Assembly (NCBI RefSeq): GCF_002847825.1
Contig: NZ_PKIZ01000013.1
Location: 1 to 64,000 of the forward strand
Direction of reading: 5' to 3'
DNA from: Kytococcus schroeteri
GTDB taxonomy: Bacteria; Actinomycetota; Actinomycetes; Actinomycetales; Dermatophilaceae
Length of the DNA stretch: 64,000 nucleotides
This document shows, piece by piece, positions 1 through 11,965 of the stretch. The notes under the pieces were generated by a model. That model was given only the letters and a program-made list of their open reading frames with translations. It searched no databases and had not been told where the DNA came from. The position numbers and the translations under genes are program-made. How positions within the stretch are numbered: position 1 is the first letter of the stretch; each line of letters starts with the position of its first letter.

Positions 1-73
1 CGAGGCGTCCTTGGAGGCTCCTGCACCGGCTGGTCCCGTTCCGGGGGCGCCCGGTCACGCCTCGTCCGACTGA
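1..73 (+). CDS. C-terminal tail of an upstream gene (partial)
   Basis: An open frame enters from outside the window and ends at TGA 71-73. The 23 visible residues are Ala/Pro/Gly-rich (EASLEAPAPAG, then HASSD at the end) and carry no recognisable domain. In many actinobacteria the gene before tlyA encodes a HAD-type hydrolase, but nothing visible here tests that. The same tail occurs again at 145-217 because of the tandem duplication, so one of the two copies is extra. Confidence 0.5.
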   Translation, partial: EASLEAPAPAGPVPGAPGHASSD

Positions 74-82
74 CAAAAAAAG

Positions 83-217
83 ATGCGTCTCGACAAGGCC
101 CTCACGGACCGGGGACTGGCCCGCTCCCGCTCCCATGCCCAGCACGAGGCGTCCTTGGAGGCTCCTGCACCGGCTGGTCCCGTTCCGGGGGCGCCCGGTC
201 ACGCCTCGTCCGACTGA
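83..217 (+). pseudogene. Truncated tlyA 5' fragment fused to the upstream gene tail
   Basis: ATG at 83 starts an exact copy of the TlyA N-terminus (MRLDKALTDRGLARSRSHAQ). At the duplication joint it runs in frame into the second copy of the upstream tail and stops at TGA 215-217, giving 44 codons. It holds only part of an S4 RNA-binding domain and no methyltransferase domain, so it is unlikely to have a TlyA function. It is a by-product of the duplication, or an artefact if the duplication is not real. Confidence 0.6.
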
Positions 218-225
218 CCCCCCCG

Positions 226-1065
226 ATGCGTCTCGACAAGGCCCTCACGGACCGGGGACTGGCCCGCTCCCGCTCCCATGCCCAGCAGCTCGTCGCCGAG
301 GGCTCGGTTCTGGTGGACGGGCGTGCGGCGAGCCGTTCCTCCCAGCAGGTGGGGGAGACGAGTGTGCTCCGGGTGGCCGACGGTCGGCGACAGGGCGAGG
401 TGAGCCGGGCCCAGCGGAAGCTCGGTCGTGCGCGATCGTTGTGGCCCCGTGTGTTCGTCCCCGCTGGCACAGCGGTCGACCTCGGGGCATCGACGGGTGG
501 GTTCACCCAGGAGTTGCTCGACGCCGGGTGGGAGGACGTCTGGGCCATCGACGTCGGGCACGACCAGCTGGTCGACGCGCTGCGGAGCGACCCCCGGGTG
601 GTGGTCCGCGAGGGCGTCAACGCCCGGGACCTGTCGCAGATGACCGACGCCGGGTTGCGGCGTTGCATGGCACGGCTCGTGGTGTGTGACGTCAGCTTCA
701 TCTCGCTGCGGCTGGTGCTTCCCACCATCGCGTGGCTGCTCCAGGACGGGGGAACGGCGGTCGTGCTGGTGAAGCCCCAGTTCGAGGTGGGGCTCGCCCG
801 GGTCCGCCAGGGGATCGTGGAGCGGGGGACCGACCGGCACGAGGCGATGGCGGTGGTTCTCGACGCAGCCGCGCAGGCGGGTCTGCGTCCCCACGGTGTC
901 GCATCGAGTGGGACCCCGGGGACCCACGGGAACGTGGAGTTCGTGGTGCGTCTGGAGACCGGGGACGCCGCGCGCGAGGTTGTCGGGGCCGCGTGGCACA
1001 GTGGGCTCCCGGATGTCGAGGACCCCTTCTGGAACGGTGACGATGACAGCGCACTCGAGCTCTGA
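226..1065 (+). CDS. tlyA: 16S/23S rRNA (cytidine-2'-O)-methyltransferase TlyA
   Basis: The 279-residue product has the TlyA architecture: an N-terminal S4-like RNA-binding domain (about 1-60) and an FtsJ/RrmJ-type Rossmann methyltransferase. Visible motifs are SAM motif I DLGASTGGFT (85-94), CDVSFISL (154-161) and KPQFEVG (183-189). K65, D155, K183 and a Glu in the NVEF motif fit the K-D-K-E catalytic tetrad. The family methylates 2'-OH groups of one cytidine in 16S and one in 23S rRNA, and its loss gives capreomycin resistance in mycobacteria. ATG 226 follows TGA of the upstream tail by 8 nt with no Shine-Dalgarno, only a C7 run, which suggests translational coupling. The 3' end overlaps nadK by 23 nt. 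Confidence 0.95.
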   Translation: MRLDKALTDRGLARSRSHAQQLVAEGSVLVDGRAASRSSQQVGETSVLRVADGRRQGEVSRAQRKLGRARSLWPRVFVPAGTAVDLGASTGGFTQELLDAGWEDVWAIDVGHDQLVDALRSDPRVVVREGVNARDLSQMTDAGLRRCMARLVVCDVSFISLRLVLPTIAWLLQDGGTAVVLVKPQFEVGLARVRQGIVERGTDRHEAMAVVLDAAAQAGLRPHGVASSGTPGTHGNVEFVVRLETGDAAREVVGAAWHSGLPDVEDPFWNGDDDSALEL

Positions 1066-2013
1066 CGCCCTCGGGGCCGACCAGCCCCGTGTCGTGGTGC
1101 TCTGTGCGCACCCGGGACGTCGGGACGCCGTGGGTGTGGCCGTGCAGGTGGCGCGGCTCCTGGGTGAGCGTGGCCTGGTCGTGGCGGTTCCGCCCGACCA
1201 GGTGGAGGCGCTGCGTGCGCAGGCGGACTCGCCCATGGAGGAGCTTGGCGAGCAGCACCGCCCCGAGCTGGTGGTGGTGCTGGGCGGGGACGGGACGATC
1301 CTGCGGGGCGCCGCGGTGGCCAAGGAGTACGACGTGCCGCTGCTGGGGGTGAACCTGGGGCACGTGGGCTTCCTCGCCGAGGCGGAGCGCGAGGACGTGG
1401 AGCTCACGGTGGAGCACATCGTGGAGCGGAGCTACTCGGTCGAGCACCGCATGGCCCTCGACGTGGCGGTCTACGTTGAGGGTGAGCGCACGGCCACGGG
1501 GTGGGCACTCAACGAGGCCACCGTGGAGAAGGGCTCGCGCGAGCGAATGGTGGAGCTGGCCCTGGAGGTCGACGGGCGTCCGCTGGCCACGTGGGGGTGC
1601 GACGGCATCATCATGGCCACCCCGACCGGGAGCACCGCCTACGCCTTCAGCGCCGGGGGGCCGGTGGTGTGGCCGAACGTGGAGGCGATTCTCACGGTGC
1701 CGCTCAGCGCCCACGCCCTCTTCTCGCGCCCGCTGGTGCTGGGTCCGACGACCGAGCTCGCGGTCGAGGTGGTGACGGAGTCCCCCGGCATCGGGGTGCT
1801 GTGGTGCGACGGGCGCGCGGTCAGCGACCTGCCCCCGGGGGCGCGCGTCGAGGTCTCGCGCAGCGCGCACCCGGTCCGGTTGGCCCGGCCGGCCAGTTCA
1901 CCCTTCACCGACCGGCTCGTGCGCAAGTTCGGCCTGTCGGTCGAGGGATGGCGCGGCACCGCCCGGTCCCGCGCGCGGGGCCTGGACGTGGGGACCGAGG
2001 AAGGGACGCACCG

Positions 2014-2017
<4 letters not shown>
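1043..2017 (+). CDS. nadK: NAD kinase
   Basis: ATP- or polyphosphate-dependent NAD kinase, which makes NADP in the cytoplasm. The 324 residues include the diagnostic GGDGT motif (81-85) in VVVLGGDGTILRGA, the N-E pair in ALNEATVEKG, and the NAD-binding segment TPTGSTAYAFSAGGP. ATG 1043 is chosen because it gives the usual family N-terminus and overlaps the tlyA 3' end. The frame stays open further upstream inside tlyA, but that stretch looks like translated noncoding sequence. The stop overlaps the recN start as ATGA, so tlyA-nadK-recN form one coupled transcription unit, a common actinobacterial arrangement. Confidence 0.95.
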
Positions 2018-6304
<4,287 letters not shown>

Positions 6305-6320
6305 GGGCCCGCGGAATCGA

Positions 6321-6351
6321 TTGGCACACCAGCCGGCCCGACTGGCAGAAT
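6321..6351 (+). promoter_or_regulatory. Candidate aspS promoter
   Basis: TTGGCA (6321-6326) and CAGAAT (6346-6351) are separated by 19 bp. A start site 7 nt after the -10 falls at about 6358, exactly one base before the first paired base of the T-box Stem I. Spacing is longer than ideal and the -10 departs from TANNNT at its first base, so the position relative to the RNA fold is the best support. Confidence 0.4.
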
Positions 6352-6357
6352 CCGCCG

Positions 6358-6565
6358 CATCGGCGAGGGCGGAGTGACGACCCGCGGGATCCTGCCGGTC
6401 GCGCGTCCGGCGGACCGACGAGAGGCCGGGCGTCCTGCCCGGCGAAGGTGTGGTGGCACCGCGACCTGGCCCCCGCCCACACCTCCCGGGCTGCCGTTCC
6501 CCCTCACGGACGGCACCCCTCGGGGCGGCGTCCGTGACGGGAGACCCGACCCGAAAGGACGACCC
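6358..6565 (+). promoter_or_regulatory. T-box riboswitch, tRNA-Asp responsive, in the aspS leader
   Basis: The leader folds like a short-Stem-I T-box. Stem I: 6359-6364 pairs with 6394-6399, AGG 6366-6368 with CCU 6391-6393, GCGG 6369-6372 with CCGC 6382-6385, and the 9-nt loop AGUGACGAC holds the Asp codon GAC (6376-6378, or 6379-6381). Stem III: 6425-6431 with 6437-6443. The T-box domain pairs 6446-6453 with 6477-6484 and GCG 6461-6463 with CGC 6474-6476, leaving the canonical 7-nt bulge UGGCACC (6454-6460). UGGC complements GCCA, the 3' end of a G73 tRNA such as tRNA-Asp. The competing fold pairs CUCCCG 6483-6488 with CGGGAG 6538-6543 around a hairpin 6505-6512/6529-6536. No U-tract follows and the AAAGGA ribosome-binding site is close, so translational control is inferred. 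Confidence 0.8.
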
Positions 6566-8395
6566 ATGCTCCGCACCCACCAGGTCGGCACGCTCCGCGC
6601 CGAGCACGCCGGCCAGACCGTCACCCTCACCGGCTGGGTGGCCCGCCGCCGCGACCACGGCGGCGTGGCCTTCCTCGACCTGCGCGACGCCTCCGGCGTG
6701 GCCCAGGTGGTGGCCCGCGACGAGGTCCTCGAGTCCGGTGGCGCCCACGACCTGCGCAACGAGTACGTCGTGCGCATCACCGGCGACGTGCGCGTGCGCC
6801 CCGACGGCAACGTGAACCCCGACCTGCCCACCGGCGAGGTCGAGGTCGTGGCCGGCGAGCTCGAGGTGCTCAACCCCGCCGCGCCCTTGCCGTTCCAGAT
6901 CGACGAGCGCGTCGAGGTGGGCGAGGAGGCCCGCCTGAAGCACCGCTACCTGGACCTGCGCCGCCCGGGCGCCCGCTCCGCCGGTGCCGCCCTGCGCCTG
7001 CGCAGCAAGGCCAACGCCGCCGCCCGCCGCGTGCTGGAGGGCCACGACTTCGTGGAGGTCGAGACGCCCACCCTGACGCGCTCCACCCCCGAGGGCGCCC
7101 GCGACTTCCTCGTGCCGGCCCGCCTGGCCCCCGGCAGCTGGTACGCCCTGCCGCAGAGCCCGCAGCTGTTCAAGCAGCTGCTCATGGTCGGCGGCATGGA
7201 GCGCTACTACCAGATCGCCCGCTGCTATCGCGACGAGGACTTCCGCGCCGACCGCCAGCCGGAGTTCACCCAGCTCGACATCGAGATGTCCTTCGTCACC
7301 CAGGACGACGTCATGGCCCTCGGCGAGGAGATCGCCCAGGAGGTCTGGGCCCTCATCGGAGTGGACGTGCCCACCCCGATGCCGCGCATGACCTACCGCG
7401 AGGCGATGGAGAAGTACGGCTCGGACAAGCCCGACCTGCGCTTCGACCTCACCCTCACCGACTGCACCGAGTTCTTCGCCGACACGCCCTTCCGCGTGTT
7501 CCAGGCGCCGTACGTGGGCTCGGTCGTCATGCCCGGTGGTGCGAGCCAGCCGCGCAAGCAGCTCGACGCCTGGCAGGAGTGGGCCAAGCAGCGCGGCGCC
7601 AAGGGTCTGGCCTACGTGCTCGTCGGCGAGGACGGCGAGCTGTCCGGCCCGGTGAGCAAGAACATCTCCGAGGAGGAGAAGGCCGGCATTGCCGCCCACG
7701 TGGGCGCCAACCCCGGCGACTGCATCTTCTTCGCCGCCGGCCCGGCCAAGGAGGCCCGCGCCCTGCTGGGTGCGGCCCGCCTGGAGATCGGCCGCCGCTG
7801 CGGCCTCATCGACGAGGACGCCTGGTCGTTCCTGTGGGTGGTGGACGCACCACTGTTCGAGCCGGCCGCCGACGCCGTGGCCTCTGGTGACGTCGCCGTG
7901 GGCGAGGGCGCCTGGACCGCCGTGCACCACGCCTTCACCTCCCCGAAGCCCGAGTGCATGGACACCTTCGACACCGACCCGGGCGAGGCCCTGTCCTACG
8001 CCTACGACATGGTCTGCAACGGCAACGAGATCGGCGGTGGCTCCATCCGTGTGCACCGCCGCGACGTGCAGGAGCGCATCTTCAAGGTCATGGGCCTGTC
8101 GACCGAGGAGGCGCAGGAGAAGTTCGGCTTCCTCCTGGAGGCGTTCTCCTACGGCGCCCCGCCCCACGGCGGCATTGCGTTCGGCTGGGACCGCGTGGTG
8201 GCCCTGCTCTCGGGCAGCGACTCGATCCGCAACGTCATCGCCTTCCCGAAGTCCGGTGGCGGCTACGACCCGCTGACCGACGCCCCGGCGCCCATCTCCG
8301 CGCAGCAGCGCGAGGAGGCCGGCGTGGACTTCGAGCCCGAGGAGGACGAGGACGCCGCGCAGGACACCTCGGAGGTGGCCCCGGCTACGAGCTGA
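6566..8395 (+). CDS. aspS: Aspartyl-tRNA synthetase
   Basis: Class IIb synthetase that charges tRNA-Asp. The 609 residues match the bacterial-type enzyme with an N-terminal OB-fold anticodon-binding domain ([19 protein letters not shown]), class II motif 2 ([20 protein letters not shown]), the bacterial GAD insertion domain, and motif 3 ([12 protein letters not shown]). ATG 6566 has AAAGGA 7 nt upstream and gives the usual MLRTHQVG start. The frame runs open into the leader but that region is the T-box. Whether the enzyme also charges tRNA-Asn cannot be told from sequence alone. It is followed by a convergent GNAT gene. Confidence 0.97.
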   Translation: MLRTHQVGTLRAEHAGQTVTLTGWVARRRDHGGVAFLDLRDASGVAQVVARDEVLESGGAHDLRNEYVVRITGDVRVRPDGNVNPDLPTGEVEVVAGELEVLNPAAPLPFQIDERVEVGEEARLKHRYLDLRRPGARSAGAALRLRSKANAAARRVLEGHDFVEVETPTLTRSTPEGARDFLVPARLAPGSWYALPQSPQLFKQLLMVGGMERYYQIARCYRDEDFRADRQPEFTQLDIEMSFVTQDDVMALGEEIAQEVWALIGVDVPTPMPRMTYREAMEKYGSDKPDLRFDLTLTDCTEFFADTPFRVFQAPYVGSVVMPGGASQPRKQLDAWQEWAKQRGAKGLAYVLVGEDGELSGPVSKNISEEEKAGIAAHVGANPGDCIFFAAGPAKEARALLGAARLEIGRRCGLIDEDAWSFLWVVDAPLFEPAADAVASGDVAVGEGAWTAVHHAFTSPKPECMDTFDTDPGEALSYAYDMVCNGNEIGGGSIRVHRRDVQERIFKVMGLSTEEAQEKFGFLLEAFSYGAPPHGGIAFGWDRVVALLSGSDSIRNVIAFPKSGGGYDPLTDAPAPISAQQREEAGVDFEPEEDEDAAQDTSEVAPATS

Positions 8396-8428
8396 GCGCC
8401 GGCCGCGCCCATGGTTGGCCCGGCGCCC

Positions 8429-9256
8429 TCAGCAGCAGCCGGCCGTGGCCCCGTGCCACGGCCGGCTGTCCCATGCCCAGGCGGTCTCGTAGCCGATCGA
8501 CCGGTAGAGCGCCCGGGCGGTGTCGTTGTCGCTGTACATGCCCAGGGTGCAGACGCCGGTGCGCCGGACCTCGGCGAGGGTGAGCGACTCCGTCACCAGG
8601 CGTCCGAGCCCCTGCCCGCGCACGTCCCCGCGGGTGACGATGCCGGCCAGGTGCGGCACCTCGTCGGTGAAGGGCTGGCTCGCCCCGAGGGCCAGCAGCG
8701 GCCCCTGGGTCGGCCGGCCCTCCAGCGCGCCCTCGCGCACGCCCTGCCACAGGGTGCTCAGGCCAGCGCCGGGTTCGCCCTCGGCGGTGGGGGACCACTG
8801 CTCGGAGAAGGCCACCATCTCCGCGGCGTCGGAGGCGTCGTCGAGGGTGACCACGGCGTCGAGGCCGAGGCGGCCACCGGAGGTCGGGGCGGACGAGGCG
8901 GCGGGGGAGCTGGTGCGTGGCGCGGTCACCCACATCCAGTCCCAGCGCCCGCCGGGCTCGATGCCGTGCGCGTCGAGCAGGTGCCCGTGCTCGGCCGGCA
9001 CGCTGATGCCCTCGGCGCCCCACTCGGCCAGCAGGTCGTCGAGGACCTCGTGCACCAGGGCCTCCATCCCGGCGCGCGCTCCGAACAGGAAGGCGCTGCG
9101 CCGCACCCGGCCGAGGCGGTGACGCACCCGGAGCGTGGCGACGGCACCCCGGTGCTCCAGGGCGGGGGCGGGGAGATCGGCGGGCACGCCCCAGCGCACG
9201 TAGGGGTCGTGGCCCGAGGCCTCGAGGAGTTCTGCACGGGTCCGGATCTGGCGCAC
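8429..9256 (-). CDS. GNAT-family N-acetyltransferase
   Basis: 275-residue protein with a C-terminal GNAT fold. The acetyl-CoA-binding segment [20 protein letters not shown] contains the Q/RxxGxG/A motif, and [19 protein letters not shown] is the typical final strand-helix of the family. The N-terminal half (about 1-120) is less conserved and may set the substrate, which I cannot name. It is convergent with aspS and divergent from rarA (53 bp between start codons). The two C-terminal cysteines are unusual but not informative. Confidence 0.82.
   Translation of the reverse strand: MRQIRTRAELLEASGHDPYVRWGVPADLPAPALEHRGAVATLRVRHRLGRVRRSAFLFGARAGMEALVHEVLDDLLAEWGAEGISVPAEHGHLLDAHGIEPGGRWDWMWVTAPRTSSPAASSAPTSGGRLGLDAVVTLDDASDAAEMVAFSEQWSPTAEGEPGAGLSTLWQGVREGALEGRPTQGPLLALGASQPFTDEVPHLAGIVTRGDVRGQGLGRLVTESLTLAEVRRTGVCTLGMYSDNDTARALYRSIGYETAWAWDSRPWHGATAGCC
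8436..8468. terminator. Perfect 13-bp inverted repeat, possible aspS terminator
   Basis: CAGCCGGCCGTGG (8436-8448) pairs perfectly with 8456-8468 across a 7-nt loop. It lies 40 bp after the aspS stop and inside the 3' end of the convergent acetyltransferase gene. No U-tract follows on either strand, as is usual for actinobacterial terminators. Its codon content serves both functions, so it could be chance in 72% GC DNA. Confidence 0.35.
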
Positions 9257-9297
9257 GGGCGCAGTGTGCCACCGGCGTCGCCCAGGTGTGCGCCACC

Positions 9298-9303
9298 TAC
9301 GCT
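9298..9303 (+). promoter_or_regulatory. -10 box of a leaderless rarA promoter
   Basis: TACGCT fits TANNNT and its last base is exactly 7 nt before the A of ATG 9310, so transcription would start on the start codon. The G run just before ATG could instead be read as a ribosome-binding site. No clear -35 is visible. Confidence 0.5.
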
Positions 9304-9309
9304 GGGGGC

Positions 9310-10710
9310 ATGACCGACACCCCCGACCTGTTCAGCACCGCCGGCGGGGGAGCCGGCACCGGGGGAGGGCAGGCCGTGCCCGGCGCGGACTGGAACCCCG
9401 ACGAGCCGCTCGCCGCCCGCCTGCGGCCCCGCTCCCTCGACGAGGTGGTCGGCCAGCGGGAGGCGCTGGCTCCGGGCAGCCCGCTGCGCCGCCTCATCGA
9501 GGGCCGGCAGGGGGTGGCCGGGTCGTCCTCGGCGATCCTCTGGGGCCCGGCGGGCACCGGCAAGACCACGCTCTCGCGCCTCGTGGCCGATGCCGCGGGC
9601 CGCACCTTCGTGCAGCTCTCGGCCGTCACCGCCGGGGTCAAGGACGTGCGTGCGGTGATGGACGCCGCCCGGCGGGAGAAGGCGATGTACGGCCGGCAGA
9701 CCGTGCTCTTCCTGGACGAGATCCACCGGTTCACCAAGGCCCAGCAGGACGCCCTGCTGCCGGGCGTGGAGGACCGCACCGTCATCCTCGTGGCCGCCAC
9801 CACGGAGAACCCCAGCTTCACAGTGGTGACCCCGCTGCTGAGCCGCTCGATCCTCGTGCGCCTCACGAGCCTGGCCGACGAGGACGTGCGCACCCTGCTG
9901 GAGCGAGCCGTGGCCGACGAAAGGGGCCTGGCCGCGCGGTTCGTGCTCACCGACGAGGCCCGCGACGGCATCGTGCGGCTGGCCGGGGGAGACGGGCGCC
10001 GTGCGCTCACCACGCTGGAGGCGGCCGCGGGCGCCGCGGAGTCCGCCGTGCCACCGGGCGCCGAGGGGGACGACCCGGTGGAGATCGCCGCAACGCACGT
10101 GGAGCAGGCGCTGGACACGGCGGTGGTGGGCTACGACCGGGACGGTGACGCGCACTACGACGTGACGAGCGCCTTCATCAAGTCGATGCGGGGCTCGGAC
10201 GTGGATGCCGCCCTGCACTACCTGGCCCGGCAGATCGAGGCGGGGGAGGACCCGCGTTTCATCGCGCGTCGCGTGGTCATCGCCGCCAGCGAGGACGTGG
10301 GCATGGCCGACCCCGCGGCCCTGCAGACCGCCGTGGCCGCGATGCACGCCGTGGCGCAGATCGGCATGCCCGAGGCGCGGATCGTGCTGGCCCAGGCCGT
10401 GGTGCACGTGGCGCTCGCGCCGCCCTCGAACGCCGTCTACACCGGGATCGACGCGGCGCTGGCCGACGTGCGGGCCGGCAAGGGACGTAGCGTGCCGCCC
10501 CACCTGCGTGACGCGCACTACTCCGGTGCGGCGTCGCTGGGCCACGGGGTCGGCTACCAGTACGCGCACGAGGCCGACGGCGGTGTGGCCACCCAGCAGT
10601 ACCTGCCCGAGGACCTTGCTGACGCCAGCTACTACCGGCCCACCGGGCGGGGTTTCGAGGCCACCCTGGCCGAGCGGTGGCAGCGCCTGCGGGCCCGTCT
10701 GCGCCGCTGA
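9310..10710 (+). CDS. rarA: Replication-associated recombination protein RarA (MgsA), AAA+ ATPase
   Basis: Clamp-loader-like AAA+ ATPase acting at stalled replication forks. The 466 residues show Walker [10 protein letters not shown], Walker [11 protein letters not shown], sensor 1 ATTENPSF and the C-terminal MgsA domain ([23 protein letters not shown], then [10 protein letters not shown]). ATG 9310 is preferred over an in-frame GTG at 9286, because it follows the -10 box at the leaderless distance and gives the expected start. The Ala/Gly-rich N-terminus before [10 protein letters not shown] is typical of actinobacterial homologues. In related genomes rarA usually lies close to alaS; here a peptide-transport cluster separates them. 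Confidence 0.95.
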   Translation: MTDTPDLFSTAGGGAGTGGGQAVPGADWNPDEPLAARLRPRSLDEVVGQREALAPGSPLRRLIEGRQGVAGSSSAILWGPAGTGKTTLSRLVADAAGRTFVQLSAVTAGVKDVRAVMDAARREKAMYGRQTVLFLDEIHRFTKAQQDALLPGVEDRTVILVAATTENPSFTVVTPLLSRSILVRLTSLADEDVRTLLERAVADERGLAARFVLTDEARDGIVRLAGGDGRRALTTLEAAAGAAESAVPPGAEGDDPVEIAATHVEQALDTAVVGYDRDGDAHYDVTSAFIKSMRGSDVDAALHYLARQIEAGEDPRFIARRVVIAASEDVGMADPAALQTAVAAMHAVAQIGMPEARIVLAQAVVHVALAPPSNAVYTGIDAALADVRAGKGRSVPPHLRDAHYSGAASLGHGVGYQYAHEADGGVATQQYLPEDLADASYYRPTGRGFEATLAERWQRLRARLRR

Positions 10711-10745
10711 GGGATCCCGCGGCGCCGGCCGCAAGGTGTAGGCCG

Positions 10746-10763
10746 CGTCACGGCTACGTCACG
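10746..10763 (+). promoter_or_regulatory. Direct repeats of CGTCACG upstream of the first opp cluster
   Basis: CGTCACG occurs at 10746-10752 and 10757-10763, an 11-bp repeat that would put both on the same face of the helix. They lie about 100 bp before the first transporter gene in the only intergenic stretch (10711-10860) available for its promoter. I could not place a convincing -10/-35 pair. A regulator-binding site is inferred. Confidence 0.3.
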
Positions 10764-10860
10764 AATCGGTTACAGCCTGACGCGTTCTCTGGCGGAGACA
10801 CCCTCGGGTCCACATGATGGGCGTGCCCAAGCGGGCACGACCATCACCGAGGAGACATCA

Positions 10861-11901
10861 GTGCAGAGCCTGGACGACTCGAAGCTCTCCCGCGACGCCG
10901 ACCCGGCCACCGCGACGCCGGCGACTCAGGACGGCGGAACGACCGCGGCCGCGACGGCCTCGACGCGCTTCGAGACCAAGACGCCGACCCAGATCGCCCT
11001 GCGGCGCCTGGCGTACGACAAGGTCGCGATGATGTCGCTCGGCTGTGCGCTGACCTTCGTGCTCCTCGGCCTGTTCGCGGGGACCATCAACAACCTGCGC
11101 GGTGTGGACCCCCTGGTGGGAGACACCAACCTCATCGACGTGGGCGGCTACCCCCTGTTCACCGCCAGCTGGGAGTACCCCTTCGGCGTCGACACCGGGA
11201 ACGGCCGTGACCTCCTCGGTCGGTGGCTCCTCGGCATCCGCCCGTCGCTGATCATCTCGGTGACGGCCGCTGTGGCCGTCACGGTGATCGGCACGACCTT
11301 GGGCCTGCTGGCCGGCTACCTCGGCGGCATCGTGGACAACATCGTGTCCTTCCTCATCGACGTGGTGCAGTCCCTGCCCTTCCTGCTCTTCGCCATCGCC
11401 CTGGTGCCGATCGCCGTGAACCGCGTCGCGGGGATCAAGGGCGGGTTCATCCCCGACGATCAGGTGGCCGACATCCGCTTCTGGGTGCTCACCGTGGTGC
11501 TCATCCTGTTCGGCTGGCCCGGTCTGGCCCGCCTGGTGCGTGGTGAGGTCATCTCGATGCGCGAGCGCGAGTACGTGCAGGCCGCCCGGGCTCTGGGCGT
11601 CCCCACGGGCCAGATCCTCCGCAAGGAGATCCTGCCCAACCTGCTCAGCCCGATCATCGTCTCGCTGACCACCGCGATCCCGGCGTTCATCGCCGCCGAA
11701 GCCGGTCTGTCCCTGCTCGGGGTCGGCCTGCGCGAGCCGGCCGTCTCCTGGGGTCTGACCATCCAGGGTGCGCAGCACTCGTTCATGCAGCACCCGCTCT
11801 ACCTGTGGATGCCGGTCATCGGACTCTCCCTCCTCGTGCTCTCGCTCAGCCTGCTGGGCGATGCCGTGAACGACGCGTTCAACCCCCACACCCGTCGCTG
11901 A
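10861..11901 (+). CDS. Peptide ABC transporter permease, DppC/OppC type (cluster 1)
   Basis: Inner-membrane subunit of a peptide importer, 346 aa. A 60-residue Thr/Ala-rich cytoplasmic N-terminus precedes the first membrane span (MMSLGCALTFVLLGLFAG). The inner-membrane BPD_transp_1 domain has the EAA loop (REYVQAARALGVPTGQILRKEILPN) that contacts the ATPases, and ends with DAVNDAFNPHTRR, typical of OppC. GTG 10861 has GAGGAG 7 nt upstream. Unusually, this C-type permease comes first in the cluster, ahead of the binding protein and the B-type permease. Substrate is unknown beyond the peptide/nickel family. Confidence 0.92.
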   Translation: MQSLDDSKLSRDADPATATPATQDGGTTAAATASTRFETKTPTQIALRRLAYDKVAMMSLGCALTFVLLGLFAGTINNLRGVDPLVGDTNLIDVGGYPLFTASWEYPFGVDTGNGRDLLGRWLLGIRPSLIISVTAAVAVTVIGTTLGLLAGYLGGIVDNIVSFLIDVVQSLPFLLFAIALVPIAVNRVAGIKGGFIPDDQVADIRFWVLTVVLILFGWPGLARLVRGEVISMREREYVQAARALGVPTGQILRKEILPNLLSPIIVSLTTAIPAFIAAEAGLSLLGVGLREPAVSWGLTIQGAQHSFMQHPLYLWMPVIGLSLLVLSLSLLGDAVNDAFNPHTRR

Positions 11902-11965
11902 CCGTCGGTCACGACCTCACACACGTCCCCGGACTCACCGGGGCGCCCAGAAGGAGATACCCACC

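Larger units (their letters stand above)
1..288. repeat. 144-bp tandem duplication spanning the upstream gene tail and the tlyA start
   Basis: Bases 1-144 recur as 145-287. Both copies hold the tail of the upstream gene, a short spacer and the first 20 codons of tlyA. The only difference I see is the spacer between TGA and ATG: C then seven A in copy 1 (74-81), seven C in copy 2 (218-224). The period is therefore 144 before the spacer and 143 after it. Copy 2 runs on into intact tlyA. Copy 1 breaks off after the sequence CCCAGCA and joins the start of copy 2. It could be a real duplication or an assembly error at a homopolymer. Confidence 0.85.

Noticed and set aside
74..82. The A7 run in copy 1 as a genuine promoter element or ribosome-binding site.
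   Set aside because: It is out of keeping with the surrounding base composition, has no purine-rich GGAGG core, and the matching copy has C7; an artefact or slippage product is as likely.
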